Shown here: piece after piece, positions 23,473 through 34,043 of the stretch
Position numbering within the stretch: the first letter of the stretch is position 1
Layout: each line of letters opens with the position of its first letter
Source: Lunularia cruciata
Taxonomy: Eukaryota > Streptophyta > Marchantiopsida > Lunulariales > Lunulariaceae
Length of the DNA: 64,000 bases
Direction of reading: 5' to 3'
Assembly (NCBI GenBank): GCA_948567375.1
Contig: OX419756.1
Span: forward strand, 31,598,552 to 31,662,551
Translations under genes and position numbers: made by a program
Notes under the pieces: generated by a model
Told to the model about the DNA's origin: nothing
Seen by the model: only the letters and a program-made list of their open reading frames with translations
Database searches by the model: none

Positions 23473-24155
23473 TTACACTCTGCTCACATCCATAGGCCAA
23501 GGACTATGTGTAATAGCCTCCACCTTGGTCTGCTGAACACCAAGTCCTCTAGGGTAGATAGTGTGACCTAAATACTCAACTTGCTTGTGGAAGAACCTAC
23601 ACTTCCCAAGATGTAATTTGAGTCCATGAGATCTCAACCTCTCGAACACCTCCAACAACTATCTCTCATGCTCCTCCACAGTAGTGCCATAGACCAAAAT
23701 GTCATCAATATAACACTGAGCAAAATCCAATCTAGCTAGGATCCTATCTATGACCCTTTGGAACTCAACAAGAGCATTCTTTAACCCAAATGGTAAGAAC
23801 CTCCACTGATATAACACCTCCTTGCTGTGAGGATCGATAGCTCAAAATGTTGTCTTGGACTTATCCTCCTCCTTGATTGACAACTGATGATACCCCGTTT
23901 GAAGATCCAAAGTACTAAAGACCTTTGCATGCCCAATTGCATCAACTCCTCCAATGTAGGCATGGCATACCAATCAGCCATAGTCTGTTGGTTGATAGGA
24001 TGGTAATCTCCACACATCCACCTATTTGTGTAGTTGCCATGCATATCTTTCTTGGCTGGCATCATTATTGCTAATGCATACTCTCTATGTGAAATCTCTA
24101 CCAAACCAGCCTCAAAAAGGTCACTACTCCAGCTCTGAATCAATTTCCTCTCCAT
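23473..24155 (-). pseudogene. Reverse transcriptase of element 2 (decayed)
   Basis: NRWMCGDYHPIN, then a frameshift near 23,935, then RT palm sequence with YIDD at 23,701-23,712 and the FFHKQVEYLGHTIYPRG connection region. It keeps TGG where element 1 has a TAG stop. Confidence 0.85.
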
Positions 24156-24779
24156 ATCACTGTATCAATAAGGACTTCAAAAAATCGGTGTATTGCTAGT
24201 TAGCTAAATCCATTTACCAGGTCCCTTTAGAGCACCCAAATCCTTCATATTGAAGGCAAAACAAATTTTGTGGCTCCTCAAGAACCTCCAAACCTTCCAT
24301 CTTTCCTCTCCTCAAAGCTTGGGTCCAAGATCTGGCTCCCAATTATCCTCTATAATTGTAGTAGGAGTGGAAGATATCTTGATTGGCTGTTACATTGGGC
24401 CCTTGGGAGCAATAGTGTTATGCACTTGACCACTAGAGGTCCCAACCTTTGTGCGAAAAACTCCCTCCACTCTAGCTGCAAGCTCCACACGTCCTCTAGC
24501 TGCATCCCAAGTGGACCAAGGGTGTAATCCAAGTAGCCCACGCTCACCTGGATGGACTCCAAGCAGACCACTCTCCCTAGTAGCTATTGGCTCTGTCCCA
24601 ACAATACCATGTCCACTCGGTCATTGTCCCCAACATGTGCTTGAATTGTCTCAATAGGCATAGGGCTCACAAGTGTCCGAGTACTGATGCCTATCAAGCA
24701 CATCCTATGCTGCTCTACCAAGCCAAGGCTCACAATTCAGGTCAAACAGTTCACGTCCATAGCCTAGCCTAACCTAACA

Positions 24780-25271
24780 CCTGACACCTAGATGCCTCTG
24801 ACACTACTAAAGCAATGATAATACCGGTGCAAAAACCCATCACCTGCTTTCTCTCATTAGCGTTGGGCTCCACCAACTGCTGTAACCGTGAGTCCCAAAC
24901 AAGTCTAAGTCCTCCCTCTCAAAAAAGCATGAGAGCCTGGGAAACTCATGAGTGAGGGAAATGCAACTCTAGGTTGTCCAACTAGGTTCATCACTGCCAT
25001 AGGTGACCTACCAGCCACTACCATTGTCTGAGATTGACACCCAACATCCAAGATATCATCAACAAGGATGTAGTCAAGTTGCTAAATCCCATCATAAGCA
25101 TGCTATAGAACCTCTCTGGGTAAGAGGTTCATCCACCAAAGATGAAGACGATGAGCCCGTGATCCCACTCTGGCTGCATTTAACAACACAGTAGGTCCCA
25201 TCCAAGAATGGACTTGATGTGTACTTGCCACCACTATGGTGCGAGAATCACCCATCAAAAGAATGTTCTCC
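24780..25271 (-). pseudogene. C-terminal half of the DNMT-like domain in element 2
   Basis: The segment begins at LENI (motif VI, changed from ENV) next to the deletion junction at about 25,271-25,277. It continues through SRAHRLHLWWMNLLPREVL (motif VIII-like) and FPSLMSFPGSHAF to a motif IX-like region near 24,850. Motifs I-IV and the protease are missing: the sequence jumps directly from this point into gag. The matching segment in element 1 is 17,280-17,793. Confidence 0.65.
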
Positions 25272-25277
25272 AAACTC

Positions 25278-26200
25278 TACGTCATAACTCCTTGTCTAGT
25301 ATCCCGTACCAAAATTGGACTGTCTGGGACTCAATAACTCCCTGAGTGAAACTGATCAGCCGCCTCATGCGAGGGTATGCCTTGCGTAGGCTCTCTCTAG
25401 CCTTTGGTTGGAACTCTTGCAAACTCCTCAACTTGTCAGTCTGCACTCCTTGGTAGTTTTGCCTCAAACATTGGAAGAACTCCACCATGGGGTTAAACCC
25501 CGGTACCACACCACCTCTTGCATGGTACCTCCACTTGTAGTAGCACTATCTCCAGCTAGTGCACCTCCACTAGCTCCACCAACACTACTTGAGCTAGAAC
25601 TCGTAGGTACAGCCAATCTACTCTTGGCCACCAAGCCTAAAGTGATAGAGACATAGTTTGGAGACCAATACTATCTCCATAACTCAATCTCCTCCAAATG
25701 AGTTCTCCTTAACTCATGGTAGTCATCTATTGGTGGACCCTTCAGATGCTTAAAAAACCCCTTCAATGCCATGAAGGGTGTAAACAAAGTCGGGTTTTGC
25801 ATCTATTGCAGATCACACCAACTATCAAACTCCTGGATGAAGTCATCCAACTCAATGGTACCCACCGTACCAGAGTAACGCCTATGGCCTTTGGAGGCCC
25901 CATAAATCTAGTCCATGTCCTACAACAACAATGCGGACACACCAAGTGCACTCTCAATTGAATCAGCTCATGTGTCAAACTCCAACTCAGAGTCAATCTC
26001 CTCCCTCATTGGGACATGAGATACAAGTTGATACCGAGTGCCAATCCAAATTAACCCATTGCGTACTATAGGGCTAACTCCTCTGGAATCCTCAACAAAC
26101 TCCGTCGTGACAAAGTAACCACAACTGCAACCGCAAACCAAAATCACAAACTGCAACTACAAGTACCCCACCAAGTGCCAATACCAACTAAGCACCACCC
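25278..26200 (-). pseudogene. Gag of element 2 (decayed)
   Basis: Gag reads FNPMVEFFQCLRQNYQG, RMRRLISFTQGV and FWYGILDKEL at 25,282-25,509, then upstream parts with Ser-rich and FIQEFDSW-like sequence. A TAG separates the first part of gag from the part beginning at a Met codon near 25,800. The same position has TAG in element 1. Confidence 0.7.
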
Positions 26201-26513
26201 ACTAATGTAACTCTAACCGAGATAACTACACTAGGGGGAAGGGCAACCTGTAACCTGCCATCACAACATGCACTCTCATGGTCTGTAGGTCATCACTTCC
26301 TGCTTTACCAAAGAGAAACAAAGCTAGTCTGACTGGTCATTACTCTAGTCTCACTACCAATAGCACACCAGAGTACCAACGCTCAAAAGTCAGGGCACCT
26401 CACACAAACGTGGTGCACAAACATGAAGTAGAGAATGGAGGGGATCCAATCACAAGAAATCTAAATGAAAACACTCCATCTCATAAAACAACATAGGACT
26501 AACTCTGCCACCA

Positions 26514-27418
26514 TTTGGCATTTGACATAAGAGAAGTTTGTATCTAAATCCTAAGCTACCAAGATCACCAAGAATGGGATTAAACTACCTCTCCTAGCCA
26601 AAGCTACAAGTGTATAAATAACAATGGCATTGTCACTAGGACAACAAGTGAGTGTGGACCAGTTGGCTAGGGCACCAGTCTAGGAACAAGAGATTTAGGA
26701 GTCAAACCTTGTTGCGCACAATCTAGCAGGATGCGCAGATTTTGCCAAGCAATGACCAAGATCTACTCTAAACTAGCTAGCCTCACGCTAGCAAGTTGGC
26801 TTGTTGGCCTTTCTAGGCCTTTGTAGCCTCTCATAGCCCACAGTCCTATGCCTCAAAACCTCTAAACGCCCAAATGAGGCCTTTCTTCTTGCCACTTTGA
26901 ACCTCCTCCAAAATTTGGCAAAACTCCTCCAAACTTGCAAAAGTCCTCCAAACTAGCGAAACTTCTCCAAATCTGGCCAAAATCTAACGTAAAATCTAAC
27001 ATAAACCCTAAATTTGGTTGACCGTCAAACCCCCCGCTAACTCTTCACTCGAGCCAAATTGAAAACACGAAGGTTTCTCCATATCACAAATTCACTAGAA
27101 TAGCTTTCTAACTCCACCTTCAATTTTACTTTTTGAGCCCAATTCGTAGCAAATTGGTCTTGCCTTCACCTCTTGAGCTCAAAATCACAACCACTGCTCA
27201 AAATTTATTCCTTTGTGATCAAAAATTGGCCATTGCTTCTGCACACCGTCTACCTTATTGTAACAAGCAACATCTATCTTCATCAAGCAACGAGCTTCTG
27301 CACACCAAGGAAAAGCTGAACTTCAATTGAGCTACCAATGATCCACCGAGCTTGGAGATAACACCAACACTCAAAGTTCTTGCACTTGATTTCCCCTTGA
27401 TTTCACTTCTCTGATGTA
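26514..27418 (-). other. Leader of element 2 between LTR block and gag
   Basis: A non-coding stretch homologous in part to 29,330-29,789 of element 1; both contain GATCCACCGAGCTTGGAGATA. It could be the U5 part of a longer LTR or an untranslated leader. A sequence resembling the initiator-tRNA primer site lies at its inner end (26,502-26,513), but the match is incomplete. Confidence 0.5.
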
Positions 27419-27875
27419 ATCAAATTGTTTACCACTCTCAACTCAACTCAACTCAACTCAACTTAGATCAGTACTTGATTTGTCACTCTATAAACTACTA
27501 ACAATTGGGCACTGATTACAGTCAAGCCACATCCACTCTACCTAAGAGAATCCAGGTTACGTTTGCCAACCTCTGTCCACCATAGCCAGGAACTCGAAGG
27601 CTCAACATTAGAGAAGTGAGCTCTATGGAGCTGCACTTCAAAAGTATACCCCTTGGACTTGAGCTAGGTTTGAAACCCTAATGGTCCCGCTGACGGCACA
27701 CTCAATGGTGCAAACGATGCAAAGTGATAATGGGCCCCACCGTGAAGTCAGTACCCCAAACACAAAATCTGATAGTTGGAAAGTAGTCTTTGAGAAACTG
27801 TTGAAATAACTCAAACTACTATCATTGGAACTCTAGTGTCCAAGCAATCTAGATGTGACATTACAAATGGCGTGA
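27419..27875 (-). repeat. 5' LTR block of element 2
   Basis: Block B of about 457 bp abutting the gag of element 1 at 27,876. On the minus strand it is followed by a leader (26,514-27,418). Its sequence pairs with 20,563-21,021. Confidence 0.8.
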
Positions 27876-27905
27876 TGGGTTAAACCCCAATACCACACCA
27901 CCTCC

Positions 27906-28324
27906 TGTAGCGATGTAACAATATGGAGTTTAGCGACGTAGTTAGTAAGGCTAACAAAGTAGAGAATAAGCCAAATTAGCCTAGAATATTCTAGAAGCAT
28001 CTAGGAAGCTTCTTAAGAAGCTTTCCAACTAGTTAACTTGCACCCTAAGCAAGTAGCTTCTAGAAGCTTTTAACTAGTTTAGCTTGCATGCCAAGTAGGT
28101 GGCTTCTAGAAGGAAGTTTCTTGAGAAGCTTCCTAGTTAACTTGGCTTGCACTCCAAGAAAGCGGCTCGGGGAAGCTTCTTGAGAAGCTTCTCAAGGGCT
28201 TTGTATGCTACTTATAAATACCAAAGCCAAAGCTCATGCTAGGCATTTGGAGTTTTCCCTCATTCAAGTGTCCTCATGTGAGTTTCCATTCTCCTATTTC
28301 TCTCCTTGGTCTTGGTCTTTTACA
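27906..28324 (+). mobile_element. Solo LTR of another retrotransposon with heat-shock-element array
   Basis: About 419 bp, TGTAGCG...TTTTACA, inserted within the gag of element 1; gag continues on both sides (27,882-27,905 and from 28,325). Plus-strand orientation is inferred from CTTATAAATA at 28,211-28,220. Upstream of this TATA box are many nGAAn/nTTCn units, including a perfect trimer GAATATTCTAGAA at 27,984-27,996 and inverted pairs at 28,005-28,019, 28,058-28,065, 28,104-28,132 and 28,172-28,191. Such arrays bind heat-shock factors. No matching target duplication is seen, so the ends are approximate. Confidence 0.65.
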
Positions 28325-28990
28325 AGCGGTACCTCCACTCATAGTAGCACTATCTCTAGTAAGTGCACTTCCACTAGCTCCACCAACACTACTTGAGCTA
28401 GAGCTCATGGGTACAACCAATCTACTCTTGGCAATTGAGCTTGAAGTGATAGAGACATAGTTTGGAGACCAATATTGTCTCCATAACTCAATCTCCTCTA
28501 AATGAGCTCTCCTAAACTCATGGTAGTTGTCCATCGGCGGACCCTCCAAATGTTGAAACAACCCCTTCCATGCCATGAAGAGTGTAAACAAAGTTGGGTT
28601 TCGCATCTACTATAGATCACACCAACTATCAAACTCCTGGATGAAGTTATCTAACTCAATGGTACCCATTGTACTAGAGTAACGCCTAGGGCCTTTGGAG
28701 GCCCCATAAATCTCATCCATATCCCACAACAACGGTGCGGACACGTAAAGTGCACTCTCAATTGAATCAACTCTTGTGTCAAACTCCTCCCCCATTGGGA
28801 CTTGAGATACAAATTGATATCGAGCGCCATTCCAAATAAACCCATTGCGTATTGTAAGGCTATCTCCTCTGAAATCCCCAAAGAGCTCCTTCATGACAAA
28901 GTAACCACAACCGCAACCATAAATTGCAACCACAAGTACCCCACCAAGTGCAAACACCACCAAGTGCCAACACCAACCAAGCACTACCAA
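28325..28990 (-). pseudogene. Gag N-terminal part of element 1
   Basis: Two adjoining frames: 28,990-28,610 with NGFIWNGARYQFVSQVP and MGTIELDNFIQEFDSWCDL, and 28,606-28,325 with FMAWKGLFQHLEGPPMD, then a Ser-rich stretch. They are separated by two TAG codons. It continues into 27,882-27,905 and then, across element 2, into 20,455-19,652. Confidence 0.75.
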
Positions 28991-29329
28991 GTGCCAAAAC
29001 TAATGGAACACTACTCACTAATGTAACTTTGATTGAGACAACTACACTAGGGTCAAAGACCACCTGTAACCTACCATCACAACACATATTCTCATGGTCT
29101 ATAGGTCATCACTTCATGCCTCACCAAAGAGAAACAAAGATAGTTTGATTGGTCATCACTCTAGCCTCACTACCAAGAGCACACCAGAGCACCAACACTC
29201 AAAATTTAGTGCACCTCACACAAACATGGTGCACAAACAAGAAGCAAAGAATGGAGGGAGTCCAATCACAAGAATGCTCAACAAAAACCCTCCATCTCAT
29301 AAATCAACACGGGACTGACTTTGCCACCA

Positions 29330-30223
29330 TTTAGCATCTGACAAATTGGAGTCTATCTTTTCTTGAGCTACGAGGATCATCAAGGATCGGATCAAAGTTC
29401 TTCTCGCCAAAATTTGACGTAAATCCTTCACAAAATCTGATATAAAATCTGACATAAATCCCTAAAAATGGTTGACCACCAAATCTTCTACTAACTCTTC
29501 ACTCGAGCAAAATTGGGAAAATAGGTTTTGTCCAATCTCTAATTCATGAAGATGTGTTCCCAACTCTACCTTCAATTTCAATTTTTGAGCTCAACTCTCA
29601 ACAAAACACAACTATTGCTTGAAAACTGCTTCTCCTTGGTTCCAAATTTTGCCAACTCTTCCGCACACACACTCTCTCAAGGAAATCTAAACTACTCAAT
29701 TGAGACACCATGATCCACCGAGCTTGGAGATACCACCAACACTTGCAATTCCTGCACCCAATTTCCCGTTTACTCACTTCTTTGATATAATCAAATCGTT
29801 TACAACTCAAATCAATTAAACTCAAATCAATACTTGATCTGATCCTCAACAACTTGCCAACAATAGTGCACTAATTACAATCAAGCCACATCTATTCTAG
29901 CTAAGAGAATCCAGGTGACGCTCGCCGGCTTTTTGTCCAATCTAGCCAAGAACTCGAAGGCTAAACATCAAAGAAGTGAGCTCTCTAGAACTGCACTTCC
30001 AAGGTATACTCCTGATTTTGACCTAAGTCTCATCCCAACAGTCCCACTGACAACACACTTGACGGTGCAAGTGACGGTGGGCCCCATCATGAAATAGTAC
30101 CCTAAACACAAAATCTGACCATCGAAAAGTAGTCTATGAGTAACTGCCAAAATACTTCTAACTACTATCATTGGAACTCTAGTGTCCGAGTAATGTAGAT
30201 GCAACACTACAAATGGCGTGACA
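29330..30223 (-). repeat. 5' LTR block and leader of element 1
   Basis: LTR block B at 29,790-30,223 begins TGTCACGCC on the minus strand and pairs with 13,085-13,520. The leader (29,330-29,789) is partly homologous to that of element 2. To the right of 30,223 the sequence is unrelated to the element. Confidence 0.75.
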
Positions 30224-30481
30224 TCTATGAAACCTTCTGAGTCACTTAGGGGGTGTTAGCTTTTTCACGGCTATGGGACCTCACCCTTTAAAAATGGAAA
30301 AAGACACTTCCGACACACCACCTATAAATTCTTTTCAATCCGCGGATACAACATTTTATGAATCTTTTATGGGTACCACCAGTAAAGTGAGAATTGAATC
30401 CTGTAGTATTCACTCCATTCACCTAAATTGTCGCGTTTCAGCTTTAAATGTTCTCTCCTGATTTCTCTGAAATATCCATAG

Positions 30482-30696
30482 TCGCTTTTATAGCTTTGTT
30501 CAGTATGCGTTCCCATAATGAACTTGACAGGAATTGGATATTTATTGTAAAGATCCAGTCGGTTTATTTATGAAATCCGTAATCGCTTTGTAATTATTTA
30601 TCTGTAATCGCTTTTATAGCTTCGTTCAGTATGCGTTCCCATAATGAACTTGACAAGAATTGGACATTTATCGTAAAGATCCAGTCGGTTTATTTA
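30482..30696. repeat. Direct duplication of about 89 bp
   Basis: TCGCTTTTATAGCTT begins at 30,482 and again at 30,608 (period 126). The copies run to about 30,570 and 30,696 with few differences. Confidence 0.85.
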
Positions 30697-31320
30697 CGGG
30701 GCATCGTAAATTGAAACAGATATATTTATATTTATGAAATTTATAATAAAAATCTAGGGTTTCAAATGGTTTTTTCTTCAAGTCATGTTATCGGGTTGGT
30801 TTTTATAGTAAAAAAATAAAAAATTTATATCACCTTTAGCCTATAAATCATATTTTTCATACAAATGTTTGTAAAAGTGTATGGGTCATGTTTTTCATAA
30901 ATATACCCCTAAAATGATCATAGATCATATTTTTCATAAACATGTCAACAGCTTCCGAGAATGTTCCCTGCAAGATTCCTAGATTCCCCTCTCACACACC
31001 CCACCCCGTTATAGTATAGGCGGTCTTCCGTAAACTTCTCGTAAAATAATTAACGGAAGGTGAAAACGGATTCTTGAAACGCACTAATTTCAGTGCGTGT
31101 GGTCTCAACGGGTCGTCCCCTAAAATTGTACGGTGATGACTTCATTCCCGTAGCATTGCAACCCGCTAGTGTGTTTCTGCAGCTGGATATCCATATTCAA
31201 GTCATTCGATGGGTTCGCCCCGGGAGTGCAGGAGAGCTTATCATGTTAGTCCCCAAGGTATCACTTTCTTACTTTATAGCATCTTTTAGATCATGTATGT
31301 CCTTTGCTCTATTCAGGATA

Positions 31321-31660
31321 GTGTTTAGTGCAATCTACAAGAGAGCAATCACACTAGTGATATTTCTGCGGAAGTTCCCATTGTTTGTAGACCATATGAC
31401 TTGCATAATTGTGAAATCTTAGATGCATTGGGGCAGATTTCTCATATAGACGCTTTTGGGGTTTAACCCCATTTTACCTATTTCATCTCCCTTGTACTTG
31501 TTTAGTGCAATCCATAGGAGAGCAATCCATAGGTGATTGCTCCGATTATTTGTAGACCACATAGCTTAGGTGCAATGGGGCTGATTTCTCATATAGACTC
31601 TATTGGAGCTTAGCCCCATTTTACCTATTTCATCTCTCCCTTGCATGGCTTGATGGGGTC
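31321..31660. repeat. Two tandem copies of a dispersed repeat
   Basis: Copies at about 31,321-31,500 and 31,501-31,660 share AATCYAYARGAGAGCAATC, TTTGTAGACCA, TTTCTCATATAGAC and CCCCATTTTACCTATTTC. A third copy lies at 45,855-46,060 and a fragment at 8,149-8,175. No coding capacity was seen. Confidence 0.7.
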
Positions 31661-34043
31661 TTCCCATTCCTCATTTTTTCTATGCGGTAGTCCTTCCTCT
31701 TGAACTTTAGAATGGCGTGCCACTAATAGTATACTTCAGGAGAACTCTTTATGTTTAAAGTCATGTAGTACAACCGCTGCGTTCGCTGCTACTATATTTT
31801 GAATGTCTAAAGGTAACCCAGGTTCTCAGCAAAGTATCGCACTCATCACTCCTTTCTCTGGATATTGTTTGGTTTCGTTGTTTGTCTGGACACTGAGAAT
31901 AACTTGATGGGTACTACGCTCTCTGCGGTTTCAGTAGGAAAATTTTAATCTATAGGTGTATCAGCCTGCATCCTCTCTAGTTGCACTTTCCATACTTCGC
32001 ATCTTCCTGAATGTTTTGAATGGAGTGTTGTGATCATGAGGTAAAACAAGCAAGACTCATAGTCAGAATAGAAGAAACAATAGGAGAATTCGTTCTTTAC
32101 ATCAACTTCAAGAATTCTCCTTTGTATTGTCGTAGGGTGAAATCGACAACATGATATTTGAGGTCTTTATCTGAGTGAGATCCTATTCCTCTGATCCTCA
32201 AGATCACCTTCAGTAGACACATAATATCCGAGACCCAACTGGAGTCGCAATTCAACACAATTCTAGGTCCTAAAATATTGTGCAACATAAATACTGCATA
32301 GCTCCTGTTGCAGGTTCCCGTTGTCTGGGTTTGTCATGATCGACTCAGTTCTGGACTTTGGTTCCAGCTCAATTATGGTAGCATCATGATTCCCGGTCAA
32401 TTTACATAACCTGGTTGAGATTTTCTTCCACTTGGATGTGACGGCTATTTTAGCACCAAAACACAGACATTCCGTCATTATTGTGTAAATTATTTGAAGA
32501 CTTGGAAGGATTGACAAATTGTCACAGGTAGGACAAAATTATTAGGGCGAAGTCAAGAGGGGCGTCAAGAGTCAAGAGGGGACAAAATTATTAAGGCGAA
32601 GTCAAGAGGGTTAATTGAATTTGACGTCTGAGTGTTTTGCTCATACTTGTTCAGAAGTATCAACTCTAGTTGTTTGCTTCAGAAACGGATGAGAACACTT
32701 CTTCGACCGGAAGCACAGTTCAACTTCCTATGGGAATCTACAATCGTTGCTAGTCTTTAAATGGTCAAGGCTTTATCATTTCCTGCACTTCCTGCTTTTG
32801 GCCTTCAGCAAGCCCTCATTACAACCAGGGGTTCAGGATCCTTCGGTAAGGACCTGTATCATAAGTAGCAACTTCGTAGAGGACCTCGATTCATCAAAGA
32901 AGGTAAAGCATCATCTCATCACACAACAAAACATAGAGCTTTACTAGATAGCAAGGTGTTATCTTTCTTTCTTTTCAGTTTTAAATCTACAAGTTTAGAG
33001 TACATGTTCTGCTTGTGGCAAGCGTTCACTGAAATAGCGAGTACAGTGAGGTTAACTAAATTTTCACCTTTTTGGGTTTAAATCTACAAATTTGAACTGA
33101 TGCTTTCAATCTCTAACTGCATTCGGCTCTGAGTTGTGGAACAAAATAATGTCTTTAAATAGCCTCGTTTCTTCTAACTGGCAAAACTAGATGGTGAAAG
33201 TTTACCATCAGCACAGTCTACGAACACATACGGCTTCAGAATTAGTATCATGGAAACCTTTCTCTCTAGGTTACTTGACAAGATGTCTTATGCTTCTCTT
33301 GCATGGCCGTCTGATTGCCAGACAGCCCCCATCTTCTCATCATCAATTGGGAGTTGATTTAAACTTACTTGAATTTGAAGCATGCCCTTGTTGATGCTCC
33401 GTTCTCGCCATGAATTGGCTGTAAATCTGTACCTCTGATTGAGGTCCCTCTGCAGCACCACCGTTCTGATCTACCACCGTTCATGAATTGACTTTGTCCA
33501 TAAACTCCTGCAATAAATCCTGCAGATTTTTTCCAGCAGAATGGATGGAGTCCCCGGTATCGAACATGTCATCAGCCTGCGGGGTATGTTAACTCGTCCA
33601 GGGGTTGTGCTTCATCTGTCCAGTGCACCTTGAAGCAACTTTATCTATCCTGCATTCATTCGACAGCTGTATGTCATGGAAGTTGAGTCCTCAACTGGCA
33701 GGGATTTACACCCCCTGCTTTTGTTGAGTAAATAGTGATAAATGACTCTGGAAGCCATAACGGTAGGCCATCTCGTCTCTTGTCTGGTGTAATCATGTAG
33801 TGCCCGGGCAGGGAACACTCTCATACACATTGATATGTTTCTCTAGTATAATTTCACATAGTGCTATGCTACCTGTGAGACATGCGTCTACACCTGAAAA
33901 TCTTATTCGCCCTCAGGCAAGCCACATAGCACAAATACAAACTCATCAAATGGGAACACCAGCCTCACTAGTGTGGGAACGTATTTCTGAGTTCCTGGGT
34001 GTGAACCTCGAACTTTCCAGATTCTTCCTTTGATGCTGCTTCT

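Larger units (their letters stand above)
20456..27876 (-). mobile_element. Inner Ty3/gypsy element nested in element 1 gag (element 2)
   Basis: A second member of the same family, about 7.4 kb, same orientation. At its left edge the gag of element 1 reads ATGGGGTT and at its right edge gag resumes as GGGTTAAACCCC. GGGTT occurs at 20,451-20,455 and at 27,877-27,881, consistent with a 5-bp target duplication; element 2's own intact gag shows the uninterrupted site at 25,488-25,500. Its two LTR blocks (20,563-21,021 and 27,419-27,875) share variants such as CCCCTTGGACT and CACTCTATAAACT that element 1 lacks. About 2.4 kb from late gag to mid-DNMT is missing inside it. Confidence 0.85.
12983..30223 (-). 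mobile_element. Outer Ty3/gypsy element with DNMT and PHD domains (element 1), split by a nested insertion
   Basis: Minus-strand LTR retrotransposon. Its 5' part (LTR block 30,223-29,790, leader 29,789-29,330, gag beginning) runs to 27,877 and its 3' part continues from 20,455 to 12,983. Element 2 lies between them. Coding order is gag, zinc knuckle, protease, cytosine methyltransferase-like domain, reverse transcriptase, RNase H, integrase and PHD finger. Pairing of the two outer LTR blocks is shown by shared variants absent from element 2, for example CCTGATTTTGACCTA and GATCCTCAACAACTTGCC. Many stops and frameshifts make it inactive. No clear target duplication is seen at the outer ends, so the end coordinates are approximate. 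Confidence 0.85.
30224..34043. other. Intergenic DNA with small duplications
   Basis: No gene is recognised. It contains a duplicated segment (30,482-30,696), three copies of ATCATATTTTTCATA-like sequence at about 30,847-30,940, two copies of a dispersed repeat (31,321-31,660), and a doubled GCGAAGTCAAGAGG at 32,531-32,609. Minus-strand frames at 32,097-32,288 and 32,263-32,517 overlap in different frames and may be a decayed gene, but I cannot identify it. Confidence 0.5.

Noticed and set aside
26502-26513. Primer-binding-site candidate (minus strand TGGTGGCAGAGT), also at 29,318-29,329
   Set aside because: Only partly matches the usual initiator-tRNA site, and its position depends on where the LTR ends, which is unresolved.
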